A stretch of 11,150 bases of DNA from the NCBI GenBank assembly GCA_965368175.1, contig CBDULX010000098.1:1-11150 (forward strand), in the 5' to 3' direction. The notes beneath the pieces were generated by a model. That model searched no databases. It saw nothing but the letters and a program-made list of their open reading frames with translations, and had not been told where the DNA came from. The DNA is from CBDULX01 sp965368175. Its GTDB lineage: Bacteria > Pseudomonadota > Gammaproteobacteria > SZUA-229. A program made the position numbers and the translations under genes. Positions 1-7,509 of the stretch are shown here, one piece after another (within the stretch, counting starts at the first letter, position 1; the number at the start of each line of letters is the position of its first letter).

Positions 1-692
1 ACCCTAATTACCCCTTCGGTTATGTCATCGATATAAGTAAAGTCGCGCTGCATTTTACCTTCATTGAATACATTGATGGCTTCATTACGCAGGATAGCAC
101 CGGCGAATAGCGAGGGAGACATATCGGGACGCCCCCAGGGGCCGTATACGGTGAAAAAGCGTAAGCCTGTAGTGGGCAGCCCATACAGATGGCTATAGGA
201 GTGGGCCATTAATTCTGCGGATTTTTTACTCGCAGCGTAGAGGCTGACCGGATGATCGACATTATCGTGAACACTGAACGGCATGTGCGTATTTGCGCCG
301 TAGACACTTGAACTACTGGCATAAACAAAGTGTTCTACCTTGTTATGACGGCAGCCTTCCAGCAGGTTAGCAAAACCGACCAGGTTGCTGTCAACATAGG
401 CCTGGGGATTGATCAGGGAATAACGCACACCGGCCTGGGCAGCCAGGTTGACCACCCTGTTAAAACCCTGCTCACGAAACAGGGTTTCCATCGCAGGGCG
501 GTCCGCAATATTCATTTCAATAAAGCTAAATTTGTCGTACCCATCCAGCTGCTTCAAACGATCGTGCTTGAGCTGCACATCATAATAATCATTCAGGTTA
601 TCAATACCAACAACCACATCCCCACGATCCAGCAGGGCTTTTGCCACATACATGCCGATAAAGCCGGCGGCTCCTGTAACCAGGACTTTCAT
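1..692 (-). CDS. UDP-glucuronate 4-epimerase-type NAD-dependent sugar epimerase (C-terminal part off the window)
   Basis: This is the first 230 codons of an extended short-chain dehydrogenase; the gene runs off the left edge. The N-terminus carries the NAD-binding Rossmann motif VTGAAGFIG (residues 5-13). SSSVYG (127-132) and the catalytic pair Y152/K156 in LYAASKK follow. The GRPDMSPSLF stretch (187-196) and the RDFTYIDDI motif (216-224) are characteristic of the UDP-glucuronate 4-epimerase (CapI/LpsL-like) branch. Such enzymes interconvert UDP-glucuronate and UDP-galacturonate in the cytoplasm for capsule, LPS or exopolysaccharide. The ATG at 692 is supported by AGGAT at 699-703, six bases upstream. 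The gene lies downstream of ugd on the same strand, so substrate supply and use are adjacent. Substrate specificity is inferred from motifs; a UDP-glucose 4-epimerase-like or dehydratase role is less likely. Confidence 0.88.
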   Translation of the reverse strand, partial: MKVLVTGAAGFIGMYVAKALLDRGDVVVGIDNLNDYYDVQLKHDRLKQLDGYDKFSFIEMNIADRPAMETLFREQGFNRVVNLAAQAGVRYSLINPQAYVDSNLVGFANLLEGCRHNKVEHFVYASSSSVYGANTHMPFSVHDNVDHPVSLYAASKKSAELMAHSYSHLYGLPTTGLRFFTVYGPWGRPDMSPSLFAGAILRNEAINVFNEGKMQRDFTYIDDITEGVIR

Positions 693-719
693 ATTTTTAT
701 CCTATTTGTTCTATGGACG

Positions 720-810
720 TAGGTCTTAGGTCTTAGGTCTTGGATCTTTCGACTTTCGACTTACGACTTACGACTTATAACTTATAACTTATAACTTATA
801 ACTTTCGACT
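720..810. repeat. Tandem heptamer array, 13 units, between ugd and the epimerase
   Basis: Thirteen consecutive 7-base units read on the plus strand as: TAGGTCT three times, TGGATCT once, TTCGACT twice, TACGACT twice, TATAACT four times, TTCGACT once. All units end in CT, and neighbours change by one to three bases, so blocks look expanded locally from diverged units. The last unit overlaps the first base of the ugd stop (810-812). The array ends about 28 bases before the epimerase start. It is non-coding in the annotated reading and would be transcribed if the two genes share an mRNA. Short heptameric tandem repeats are known from other bacterial genomes, but no function is evident here. Confidence 0.9.
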
Positions 811-2114
811 TACCGCCCAACACAGTAATAATCAAAACCATGAGACTGCATCAACTCACGTTCATAAACATTGCGTAAATCGACAAAGACCTTACCTTTC
901 ATTTTCTGTTTTAGATGTTCCAGATCAAGACCCCGGTACTCGTTCCATTCAGTCATCAGAACTACAGCATCGGCATTTTCGATAACCTGATCCACGTTGT
1001 CGCAATACTGGATTGATTTTGGCAGGATTTTTTTCGCTTCTTCCATACCTTCCGGATCATGGACCTTGATCACCGCTCCCTTGTCAGCCAGTGCTGGCAG
1101 AATCGCCAGTGATGGAGAATCCCGCATATCATCGGTTTCTGGCTTGAAAGTCAGCCCCAGTACTCCGATGACCTTATCAGACTCTGAACCACCCAGAGCA
1201 TCCCGAATTTTTGTGACCATGCGGGCCTTCTGTGAAGCATTTACTTCTACTACTGACTCGACTATTCGACTGGAAGCGCCATGCTCCTGAGCAATACGAA
1301 TCAGAGCCAGAGTATCTTTTGGGAAACATGAGCCACCATAGCCGGGGCCCGGGTGCAGAAATTTCTTACCTATGCGACCATCCAGACCCATGCCTTTGGA
1401 CACGGAATGAACATCAGCACCCACTTTTTCACACAACTGGGAAATTTCATTAATAAAACTGATCTTGGTGGCCAGGAATGCATTAGAGGCATATTTAATT
1501 AATTCAGCGCTTTCCAGATTAGTAATATGGATGGGCGCTTCGATCAGATTCAATGGCCGATACAATTCTTTTAACAGCGCCGCAGCCCGTTCACTCTCTA
1601 CACCCAGCACCACTCGGTCTGGACGCATAAAGTCACCAATGGCCGATCCTTCTCGCAGGAATTCAGGGTTGGAAGCCACATCGAAATCGGCACCGGGATT
1701 GGTCTTTTTTATAATCCGTGAAACCTGACGAGCCGTTCCTACCGGTACTGTGGATTTATCCACAATGACGGTATAGCCATCCAGATAACCGGCCACTTCT
1801 TCAGCGGCTGCGTACACATACTGCAAATCGGCATGGCCATCGCCACGACGAGTAGGCGTGCCTACGGCAATGAATACCAGTTCGGCATTTTTCACTGCCT
1901 GTTTCAATTCTGTGGTGAAACTTAAGCGACCGGACTCAACATTACGCTTGACCAGATCATCCAGTCCCGGCTCATAAATCGGTATGCCGCCTTGCAACAG
2001 GGCATTAATTTTCGATTCATCCTTATCCACACAGATTACATTGGCGCCAAATTCCGCAAAACAGGCTCCTGAAACCAGGCCAACATACCCCGAACCGATC
2101 ATGACTACATTCAT
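810..2114 (-). CDS. ugd: UDP-glucose 6-dehydrogenase
   Basis: This 434-residue cytoplasmic enzyme oxidises UDP-glucose to UDP-glucuronate with two NAD+. The N-terminal Rossmann motif GSGYVGLVSG is at residues 7-16. VGTPT (84-88), STVPVGT (121-127) and NPEFLREG (149-156) follow. The central helix has K207 and N211 in ELIKYASNAF, and the catalytic cysteine is C263 in GGSCFPKD. The C-terminal UDP-binding domain begins around residue 315 (GLTFKPETDDMRDSP). Length and motif order are normal for the family. The start is an ATG with a weak GGGAA upstream. The gene probably has its own promoter in the gap after the GGDEF/EAL gene, and its product is the expected substrate of the downstream epimerase. 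The family assignment is secure; the downstream polymer is unknown. Confidence 0.97.
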   Translation of the reverse strand: MNVVMIGSGYVGLVSGACFAEFGANVICVDKDESKINALLQGGIPIYEPGLDDLVKRNVESGRLSFTTELKQAVKNAELVFIAVGTPTRRGDGHADLQYVYAAAEEVAGYLDGYTVIVDKSTVPVGTARQVSRIIKKTNPGADFDVASNPEFLREGSAIGDFMRPDRVVLGVESERAAALLKELYRPLNLIEAPIHITNLESAELIKYASNAFLATKISFINEISQLCEKVGADVHSVSKGMGLDGRIGKKFLHPGPGYGGSCFPKDTLALIRIAQEHGASSRIVESVVEVNASQKARMVTKIRDALGGSESDKVIGVLGLTFKPETDDMRDSPSLAILPALADKGAVIKVHDPEGMEEAKKILPKSIQYCDNVDQVIENADAVVLMTEWNEYRGLDLEHLKQKMKGKVFVDLRNVYERELMQSHGFDYYCVGR

Positions 2115-2263
2115 AGTTGTTCCCGATAATATGACTTAAGCAAAATGCCTGTTACTCATATTTTTAAATAATGTTGATACGAATATGCCTGGACACGCGC
2201 CCGGACATGCAGCGAGCTGAATTATAACACCCTGAAAAAAATAGAGGTAATTTCACTGTAGAA
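2115..2263 (-). promoter_or_regulatory. ugd upstream region with extended -10 promoter and a direct repeat
   Basis: The minus strand carries a perfect TATAAT (2226-2221) preceded by TG and one base, which is an extended -10 element. A weak -35 candidate, TTACCT, lies 18 bases upstream. Transcription would start near 2214, giving a leader of about 100 bases before the ugd ATG. Within the leader DNA, GGACACGC (2191-2198) and GGACATGC (2203-2210) on the plus strand form a direct repeat with 12-base periodicity. That could be a protein-binding site, but no regulator is recognised. No strong terminator for the upstream GGDEF/EAL gene is visible, so read-through is possible. Confidence 0.5.
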
Positions 2264-4684
2264 TCAGGCGATGGCCTTGCTAGCAGGGACTGGACTCTTA
2301 TCCAGCAAGGGTACAGGTCGACCAAGGTAATAGCCCTGAGCAAAGTCTACACCGATGTCTTTGAGCAGGCTCAGGGTATATTCATCATCCACCCATTCGG
2401 CTATAGTCTGAATTTGCATCACATGGCCGATATGTGTAATAGAGGCTACCATGGCCCGATCGATTGAGTCGGTTTGCATGTCCTTTACAAACGCACCATC
2501 GATTTTTATATAATCCACTGGCAGGTTTTTCAGGTAGGCAAATGAACTCAGGCCACTGCCAAAATCATCAAGAGCAAAATGACAGCCACGTTTCCTCAGA
2601 GCCTTGATAAACCGGGTTGCCTTGGCCAGGTTGCTAATAGCAGCAGTTTCAGTTATCTCAAAGCAAATCTGTCTGAAATCCACATCATTTAACATGGCTT
2701 CAGTAAGAATAAAGTCCAGCATGTCCTCATCAGCCAGTGAAATTCCGGACAGGTTAATGGCTACAATTTTTTCACCGGACTCCTGCTCATTGATATCCTT
2801 CATCGATTTGAAGACGCCTTTGACTACCCAGCGATCGACCTTATGCATCAGATTATAACGTTCAGCAGCCGGAATAAAGATATCCGGAGCCACCACCGAA
2901 CCATCCTCATCCCGCATGCGGATCAGCACTTCCCAGTGAGTGGTTTCATAACTGTCATCCAGTGCTACCACCCGCTGCCAGTAAAGCAGGAACCTGCCTT
3001 TTTCCAGAGCCTGATTAATTCGGGTCGCCCAGTGCATCTGCCCATGGTGCCTGGCCAGTACCACATCGTCTGGCTGATAAATATGGACCCGATTTCGGCC
3101 CATATCCTTGGCGGCATAACAGGCCAGATCGGCAGCCGACATGATGCCCACCATATCTACATTATCGATATGGATACCAACCACCCCGATACTTGCACCC
3201 ACTTCAAATGATTTATCCTGCCAGATAAAACGGAAATCTCTCACTTCATGACAGATCTTTTCTGCCAGGATTTTGGCCTTCTCTAAATTGCAGTTCTCCA
3301 GCAATACACCGAATTCATCACCCCCCAGCCGAGCCAGGTTATCGCCTTCACGAATACATCCCTGTAACAACACCGCCAGTTGCCGTAACAACTCATCACC
3401 GGCCATGTGGCCACAGGTATCATTCACTACCTTGAACTGGTCCAGGTCGATATAACACAGAGCATGATGCCGATCTTCTTCCAGCACATTGATCAATGCC
3501 AGCTCCAGGTAATCCTCAAACATACGGCGGTTATACAAACCGGTTAAGGCATCATGACTGGCCTGATAGGACAACTGGCGGGTTAGCCTGCGAGCATGAC
3601 TGACATCCTGGAAGACCAGCACAGCGCCGATCACAGCCCCTTCATCGTTGCGCATTGGAGCGGCAGACGCTTCGATGGGAACAGCTTCACCATCATAACG
3701 AATCAGGGCAGCATGGCTGGGCAATTCAACCACATTGTTTCTGCGCATAGCATCCTGAATAGGATTACTTAGGCGCTTTCCGGTATCTTCATGAATCAGT
3801 TTAAGCACCGACTGCAGCTGCATATCGCGCACGCTATCAATATTGCGCCCCAGTAATCGCTCGGCCACTGGATTCATGTATTCAATCATGCCATCCGCCG
3901 AAGTGGTTATCACGCCATCCATAATCGAGTGCAGACTTACTTCTGCCCGTTCTTTTTCTTCGGCCAGATCTTTACGAGATTTCTCCAGCTGATGCTGTTT
4001 TTTCATCGATGAATCCAGCGCCATATTAATAAATTTGGCCAGATAACCAAACTCATCATTGGTGGTTTCATTAAAACGAATATCCCTTTCACCCCGGGCA
4101 AAACGATCTGCCGACACCACCATATTATGGAACGGACGTGAAAGAATTTTGTAAAGAATCAGTTGCAAAATGAGACCAAAACCAAACACCATAGCACCAA
4201 TGGACATCATCATGTTCTTGCGGTAATCGGCGATTAAATGTTTTATATTGGTGACGTAAACTGTCAGTTCGACCTGTTCGTAAGCGGACGATGAAAATAC
4301 ATCATGAATATGCAGTGTGTGTTGAAAAGAATCCTGGCCAGGCTCAAACGATCCAAAGCTGAAATGACGACCTGAAAAATCAAAGCTTACGGCTTCAAAG
4401 CCAAAACGCTTGCGAATTTCCTCAATTGTCTTATGCAAATCAATTTCAGGATCATCGGGAGACAGCTTTTTTTCAAGTTCATGTTCAAGTTGATCTGAAA
4501 ACATAAACAGGTCGTACTTGTACTGGTTCACCAAATCCTGTTCACGTATCTGCAGAATATAAACCGATGCCAGGATACCAATAAGTACCATACCCCAGAA
4601 TACAATACCTGTAATCTTTGCCGGTAATGCCAGCTGAATCCTCTTATCTATCTGGTATTTTTGACGTTTCCAGTCTTCCCTCAT
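2264..4684 (-). CDS. Membrane HAMP-PAS-GGDEF-EAL c-di-GMP turnover protein
   Basis: This 806-residue inner-membrane signalling protein has TM1 (about 24-45), a periplasmic sensor region (46-158), TM2 (160-180), HAMP (181-233) with a following coiled coil, PAS (248-360), GGDEF (373-535) and EAL (550-795). The cyclase motif GGDEF is intact at 454-458, and the allosteric I-site RxxD is R445-D448. The phosphodiesterase signature is EVLIR (E585) rather than EALLR. The other expected metal and catalytic residues appear present: N644, E676, D706/D707, K727, E763 (in AEWVDD instead of AEGVE) and Q783. By sequence it could both make and degrade c-di-GMP; which activity dominates cannot be told. Its ATG overlaps the stop of the small membrane gene upstream (ATGA), implying translational coupling. 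ugd and the epimerase lie downstream, suggesting a link to polysaccharide control. Confidence 0.95.
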   Translation of the reverse strand: MREDWKRQKYQIDKRIQLALPAKITGIVFWGMVLIGILASVYILQIREQDLVNQYKYDLFMFSDQLEHELEKKLSPDDPEIDLHKTIEEIRKRFGFEAVSFDFSGRHFSFGSFEPGQDSFQHTLHIHDVFSSSAYEQVELTVYVTNIKHLIADYRKNMMMSIGAMVFGFGLILQLILYKILSRPFHNMVVSADRFARGERDIRFNETTNDEFGYLAKFINMALDSSMKKQHQLEKSRKDLAEEKERAEVSLHSIMDGVITTSADGMIEYMNPVAERLLGRNIDSVRDMQLQSVLKLIHEDTGKRLSNPIQDAMRRNNVVELPSHAALIRYDGEAVPIEASAAPMRNDEGAVIGAVLVFQDVSHARRLTRQLSYQASHDALTGLYNRRMFEDYLELALINVLEEDRHHALCYIDLDQFKVVNDTCGHMAGDELLRQLAVLLQGCIREGDNLARLGGDEFGVLLENCNLEKAKILAEKICHEVRDFRFIWQDKSFEVGASIGVVGIHIDNVDMVGIMSAADLACYAAKDMGRNRVHIYQPDDVVLARHHGQMHWATRINQALEKGRFLLYWQRVVALDDSYETTHWEVLIRMRDEDGSVVAPDIFIPAAERYNLMHKVDRWVVKGVFKSMKDINEQESGEKIVAINLSGISLADEDMLDFILTEAMLNDVDFRQICFEITETAAISNLAKATRFIKALRKRGCHFALDDFGSGLSSFAYLKNLPVDYIKIDGAFVKDMQTDSIDRAMVASITHIGHVMQIQTIAEWVDDEYTLSLLKDIGVDFAQGYYLGRPVPLLDKSPVPASKAIA

Positions 4685-5076
4685 TTAAACCCAACCCAAC
4701 GTAAGGATAAAAGTAAAGGGCACACTCCACTTAAGCCAGAACCAAATATTGCAAAGCCCATAAACCAGGGGAAAAACCACAACGTGTCATACAGTTGATA
4801 ACTGAGTAGTAATAGCAGCCCTACCATTAAATACCAGACACGCTCGGCTTCAAAATCAAACGTAGGTGAATCATTTTCAGGTGCTGTAATGTAGGCGTAA
4901 TCGCTACTAAAAGATTCAAATTTGAGATACTTCCCAAACAAACGGGAAACACGATAATTGGTGACCCCTTCCAGGATCAGAATAATGATAATGGCATAGA
5001 CAACTGACGACCAGTCAGCATAAAGACCTGCCAGCAATAAAAAACCAACTGCCAGCATATAAATACGTTCACTCAT
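4681..5076 (-). CDS. Small membrane protein with two DUF2892-like units
   Basis: This 131-residue protein has four predicted hydrophobic segments (about 5-20, 23-38, 80-97, 101-122) and a polar stretch of about 40 residues in the middle. The C-terminal unit ends in GLSGVCPLLL, with C119-P120, resembling the conserved end of DUF2892 (YgaP-like inner-membrane) proteins. The N-terminal unit begins with ERIYMLAVGFLLL and the second with ERVWYLMVGLLLL, so the protein looks like an internal duplication in which only the second copy keeps Cys-Pro. The start is an ATG with a weak purine-rich upstream region. The stop overlaps the GGDEF/EAL start by four bases, so the two are probably co-translated and may act together at the membrane. 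The function is unknown; the DUF2892 assignment rests on pattern only. Confidence 0.8.
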   Translation of the reverse strand: MSERIYMLAVGFLLLAGLYADWSSVVYAIIIILILEGVTNYRVSRLFGKYLKFESFSSDYAYITAPENDSPTFDFEAERVWYLMVGLLLLLSYQLYDTLWFFPWFMGFAIFGSGLSGVCPLLLSLRWVGFK

Positions 5077-5149
5077 AATTACACTCTACTACACCCTGTC
5101 CCTGAGCTGGTCTACAACAACCGAGAAAGCATGACAGGCTGTTTGAAAA

Positions 5150-5186
5150 TGTCATGACACTATACCTTATTTTTTTTACATCACAA
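5150..5186 (-). promoter_or_regulatory. Candidate promoter with palindromic operator for the DUF2892-like/GGDEF-EAL pair
   Basis: On the minus strand, TTGTGA (5186-5181) and TATAGT (5164-5159) lie 16 bases apart and match the -35 and -10 consensus at 4/6 and 5/6 positions. The -35 falls inside the end of nudF. Just downstream, overlapping the -10 and the likely start point, is the perfect 10-base palindrome TGTCATGACA (5150-5159). A partial copy, CATGACA, lies at 5130-5136. The position suits a repressor site. The binding protein is unknown, and the promoter is a consensus-based inference. Confidence 0.4.
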
Positions 5187-5769
5187 AGCTTTCAATCCTG
5201 AGCCGCTCCCGGTGTAATTGCAGCCATTGCAGGGCAATAATAGCACTAGCAGAACTAATCCTGTCGGTACCCAGCAGGTTCACCACTTCTTCGTAATCCA
5301 TTACCACTACACGGATATCCTCGCCTTCATCGGCAATACCATGAATACCATCGGCCTTGCTGCTATCCACCAGGCCACAAAGTAAATAGAGCCTCTCAGA
5401 ACAACCACCGGGGCTGGGATAAAAGGAATGTACCGACTCAAAAGCATGCACCTCTAAACCTGCTTCTTCATGGCATTCACGCTGGGCCACCTGTTTTGCA
5501 GATTCGCCTGACTCGACAATACCCGCCACCACTTCCAGCAACCAGGGCCCGGTTTCGTCTTCCAGAGCGCCTACCCGGAACTGCTCAACCATCACCACTT
5601 TATCATTAACTGGGTCATAGAGTAGCACTGCTACCGCATCGCCACGATGAAACAGTTCACGTTTAATAGTGACATTACCACCCGCAAACAGCTCATGCTC
5701 AAGCTGACAGATTTCAACCTTGAAAAAGCCATCATAGGCTATTTCCCTATTCAGTAATTTCCAGTTCAT
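5176..5769 (-). CDS. nudF: ADP-ribose pyrophosphatase (Nudix hydrolase, NudF type)
   Basis: This cytoplasmic housekeeping hydrolase cleaves ADP-ribose to AMP and ribose 5-phosphate and probably acts on related nucleoside diphosphate sugars. The Nudix box is complete: G83, E89, R97-E98, E101-E102 and G104 in GIVESGES...RECHEEAGL. The upstream stretch HRGDAVAVLLYDP and the following FYPSPGGCSERLYL are typical of the NudF group. The chosen start (MNWKLL) has AAGGTG five bases upstream (5775-5780), giving 197 residues, near the usual length. An in-frame ATG at 5793 would add eight residues but lies upstream of that ribosome binding site. The gene is transcribed divergently from the small gene at 5850. 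It precedes the DUF2892-like gene by about 100 bases on the same strand. Confidence 0.93.
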   Translation of the reverse strand: MNWKLLNREIAYDGFFKVEICQLEHELFAGGNVTIKRELFHRGDAVAVLLYDPVNDKVVMVEQFRVGALEDETGPWLLEVVAGIVESGESAKQVAQRECHEEAGLEVHAFESVHSFYPSPGGCSERLYLLCGLVDSSKADGIHGIADEGEDIRVVVMDYEEVVNLLGTDRISSASAIIALQWLQLHRERLRIESFVM

Positions 5770-5849
5770 TGATTCACCTTGATTAAAGAACAAATAAATA
5801 TATATATGTTATGCTTTAATTATTGTAATTTTCAGAACGGAGGCCTGGT

Positions 5850-6134
5850 ATGCTTGATTATCTTCAAAAATTTATCGGCGAAGAAATCGTGTACAACGGC
5901 AGCCATTGTCAGCTTATAGAAGTCCTCCATGAAGGTCCATCACTGGTGCTGATGTGTGTCGACAAACAGACCACGATCCAGACCGACCAGCATGGTGGCG
6001 CCCATCGCCGAGTTCAGGAAACCTACACCATATCCTGCATCAGCGAACTTCACAATGAGCTCCACCCAGTCATCAAACAGGTACTGCCCGAAGATCGGCA
6101 CGACGAATTTCTGGCTTATTTACTTAACCTCTGA
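5850..6134 (+). CDS. Small conserved-looking hypothetical protein (94 aa)
   Basis: I do not recognise this family. The gene is supported by a strong GGAGG (5839-5843) six bases before the ATG. The protein is soluble, with no signal peptide or membrane segment. It starts with a short amphipathic stretch (MLDYLQKFIGEE). Alternating hydrophobic segments suggest beta strands (VYNGSHCQLIEVL, SLVLMCVDKQTTIQ), and the C-terminus looks helical (PEDRHDEFLAYLLNL). The predicted beta-rich core is compatible with a small SH3-like barrel, but that is inference. It is transcribed divergently from nudF across about 80 AT-rich bases. Its last 19 bases overlap the end of pyrD on the opposite strand. Confidence 0.75.
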   Translation: MLDYLQKFIGEEIVYNGSHCQLIEVLHEGPSLVLMCVDKQTTIQTDQHGGAHRRVQETYTISCISELHNELHPVIKQVLPEDRHDEFLAYLLNL

Positions 6135-7141
6135 ACACATTCCCCAACCAGATGAGGCCCCTGGTAGATGAAACCCGTATACAGCTGCACCAGACTGGCC
6201 CCCAGCTGTATTTTACGTAAAGCATCTTCGGCACTGCAAATCCCACCCACAGCAATGACCGGGATGGCATTTTCCAGATGAGCAGCCAGTACCTGAAGTA
6301 CATGATCGGCTCTGTCCCTTACCGGTTTACCGCTCAGACCTCCTTGCTCATCGGCGTGGGGCAAGCCCTCCACACCTACCCGTGAAGCTGTGGTATTGGT
6401 GGCAATAACTCCGTCAATTTTGTATTTTATAAGGGTATCCGCCAGCCTGGATATGGCCTCATCATCCATATCTGGCGCAATTTTTACCACCAGGGGCACA
6501 TAATGCCCATATTGTTCCGACAGTTTTTTCTGCTCATCTTTCAGAACTTCCAGCAACTGATCCAGAGCCTCTCCAAATTGAAGATCTCGCAAACCAGGAG
6601 TATTGGGCGATGATATATTCACCGCCACATAATCGGCATAGGGATAAACCTTGCGCAAAGCAATCAGGTAGTCTTCGCTGGCCTTCTCTACCGGGGTGTC
6701 GAAATTTTTCCCGATATTGATGCCCAGAACACCCTGATAACGGGTTTTTTTCACCTGCTCGATTAAGTGGTCTACCCCCCTGTTATTGAAACCCATTCGA
6801 TTAATCACAGCCTCGGCCTCTGGTAAGCGAAACAGACGTGGCTGGGGATTACCTCGCTGAGGTCTGGGTGTTACGGTGCCAATTTCTATAAAACCGAATC
6901 CGCAATCGGCCAGGGCATCAAAATAATCACCGTTTTTATCCAGTCCGGCCGCCAGTCCTACTGAGTTAGGGAACTCTATACCCATAACACTGATGGGAGC
7001 ACGTTGAGGTTTACCGAGCACCAGAGCCAGCAATCTAAGCCTGTGGAGTAGTTTCAGGCCTTTTAAAGCAATACTATGAGCGATTTCCGCATCCATTTTG
7101 AAGAATACGGTTTTAACGAGATGATAAGGATTCAGATCCAA
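6116..7141 (-). CDS. pyrD: Dihydroorotate dehydrogenase, class 2 (quinone)
   Basis: This FMN enzyme oxidises dihydroorotate to orotate in de novo pyrimidine synthesis and passes electrons to membrane quinones. Family motifs in order are GLAAGLDKNGD (62-72), EIGTVTPRPQ (86-95), INRMGFNN (113-120), INIGKN (141-146), NISSPNTPGLR with the catalytic serine (175-185), KIAPD (220-224), ATNTT (247-251), GGLSGKP (267-273) and AVGGI (297-301). The N-terminus DLNPYHLVKTVFFKMDAEIAH aligns without gaps to the E. coli start region, so I place the start at the TTG at 7141 (341 aa). The reading frame stays open to a GTG at 7222, which would add 27 residues with no family counterpart. Neither start has a good ribosome binding site. 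The 3' end overlaps the convergent 94-residue gene. Confidence 0.93.
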   Translation of the reverse strand: MDLNPYHLVKTVFFKMDAEIAHSIALKGLKLLHRLRLLALVLGKPQRAPISVMGIEFPNSVGLAAGLDKNGDYFDALADCGFGFIEIGTVTPRPQRGNPQPRLFRLPEAEAVINRMGFNNRGVDHLIEQVKKTRYQGVLGINIGKNFDTPVEKASEDYLIALRKVYPYADYVAVNISSPNTPGLRDLQFGEALDQLLEVLKDEQKKLSEQYGHYVPLVVKIAPDMDDEAISRLADTLIKYKIDGVIATNTTASRVGVEGLPHADEQGGLSGKPVRDRADHVLQVLAAHLENAIPVIAVGGICSAEDALRKIQLGASLVQLYTGFIYQGPHLVGECVQRLSK

Positions 7142-7509
7142 AATTTTTATGCCCGGTGTTCTTATAATGCCGCAATTATATTGATTAATACCCCCCACGG
7201 CTAACGCTTTTGAAATAAACACAAAAAGCTAAATCACTTAATTAATATATGGTTATTTGATGTAATTCAACATGACCCTCACCCTAAACCGCAATAATGC
7301 TAATACAGGCATAAAACAGCGTTTCAAAAATTAAGGGAACCTCCGTCAAGTCATTATTGGTTTATGCGGGCTCAGAACGTCCAGATATTCCCCGATTTCG
7401 TAGCAATAAAATAACTACCGCCTCACTTCGTGAAAAATCGAAACACTCATCGTAGCCTGCTGAACCAGACTTAATCAAAGATACCCGGAGCCAGGACGTT
7501 TTCACCAAA
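7142..7509. other. Intergenic region between divergent pyrD and the RND transporter gene
   Basis: This is AT-rich spacer between two divergently transcribed genes, so it should hold both promoters. On the minus strand, TATAAT and CATTATAAG occur in the stretch around 7165-7185 and could be -10 elements for pyrD if translation begins at 7141. I see no convincing -35/-10 pair for the plus-strand gene. CAGGA at 7492-7496 lies 13 bases from its ATG, which is long for a ribosome binding site. No tRNA, repeat family or additional ORF with a ribosome binding site is evident. Confidence 0.4.

Noticed and set aside
330..722. Plus-strand 130-codon open frame
   Set aside because: It lies antisense to the epimerase coding sequence, whose motifs are unambiguous. 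It has no ribosome binding site and a low-complexity His/Ile-rich product.
720..810. Heptamer array as a CRISPR
   Set aside because: Units are 7 bases and contiguous with no spacers, so this is a simple tandem repeat.
2843..3211. Plus-strand 122-codon open frame
   Set aside because: It is a mirror of the GGDEF/EAL gene. It shows no ribosome binding site or protein family features.
5769..5850. Specific promoters for the divergent nudF and 94-residue gene
   Set aside because: The stretch is so AT-rich that several -10-like hexamers can be picked; none has a convincing -35 partner, so no single site is called.
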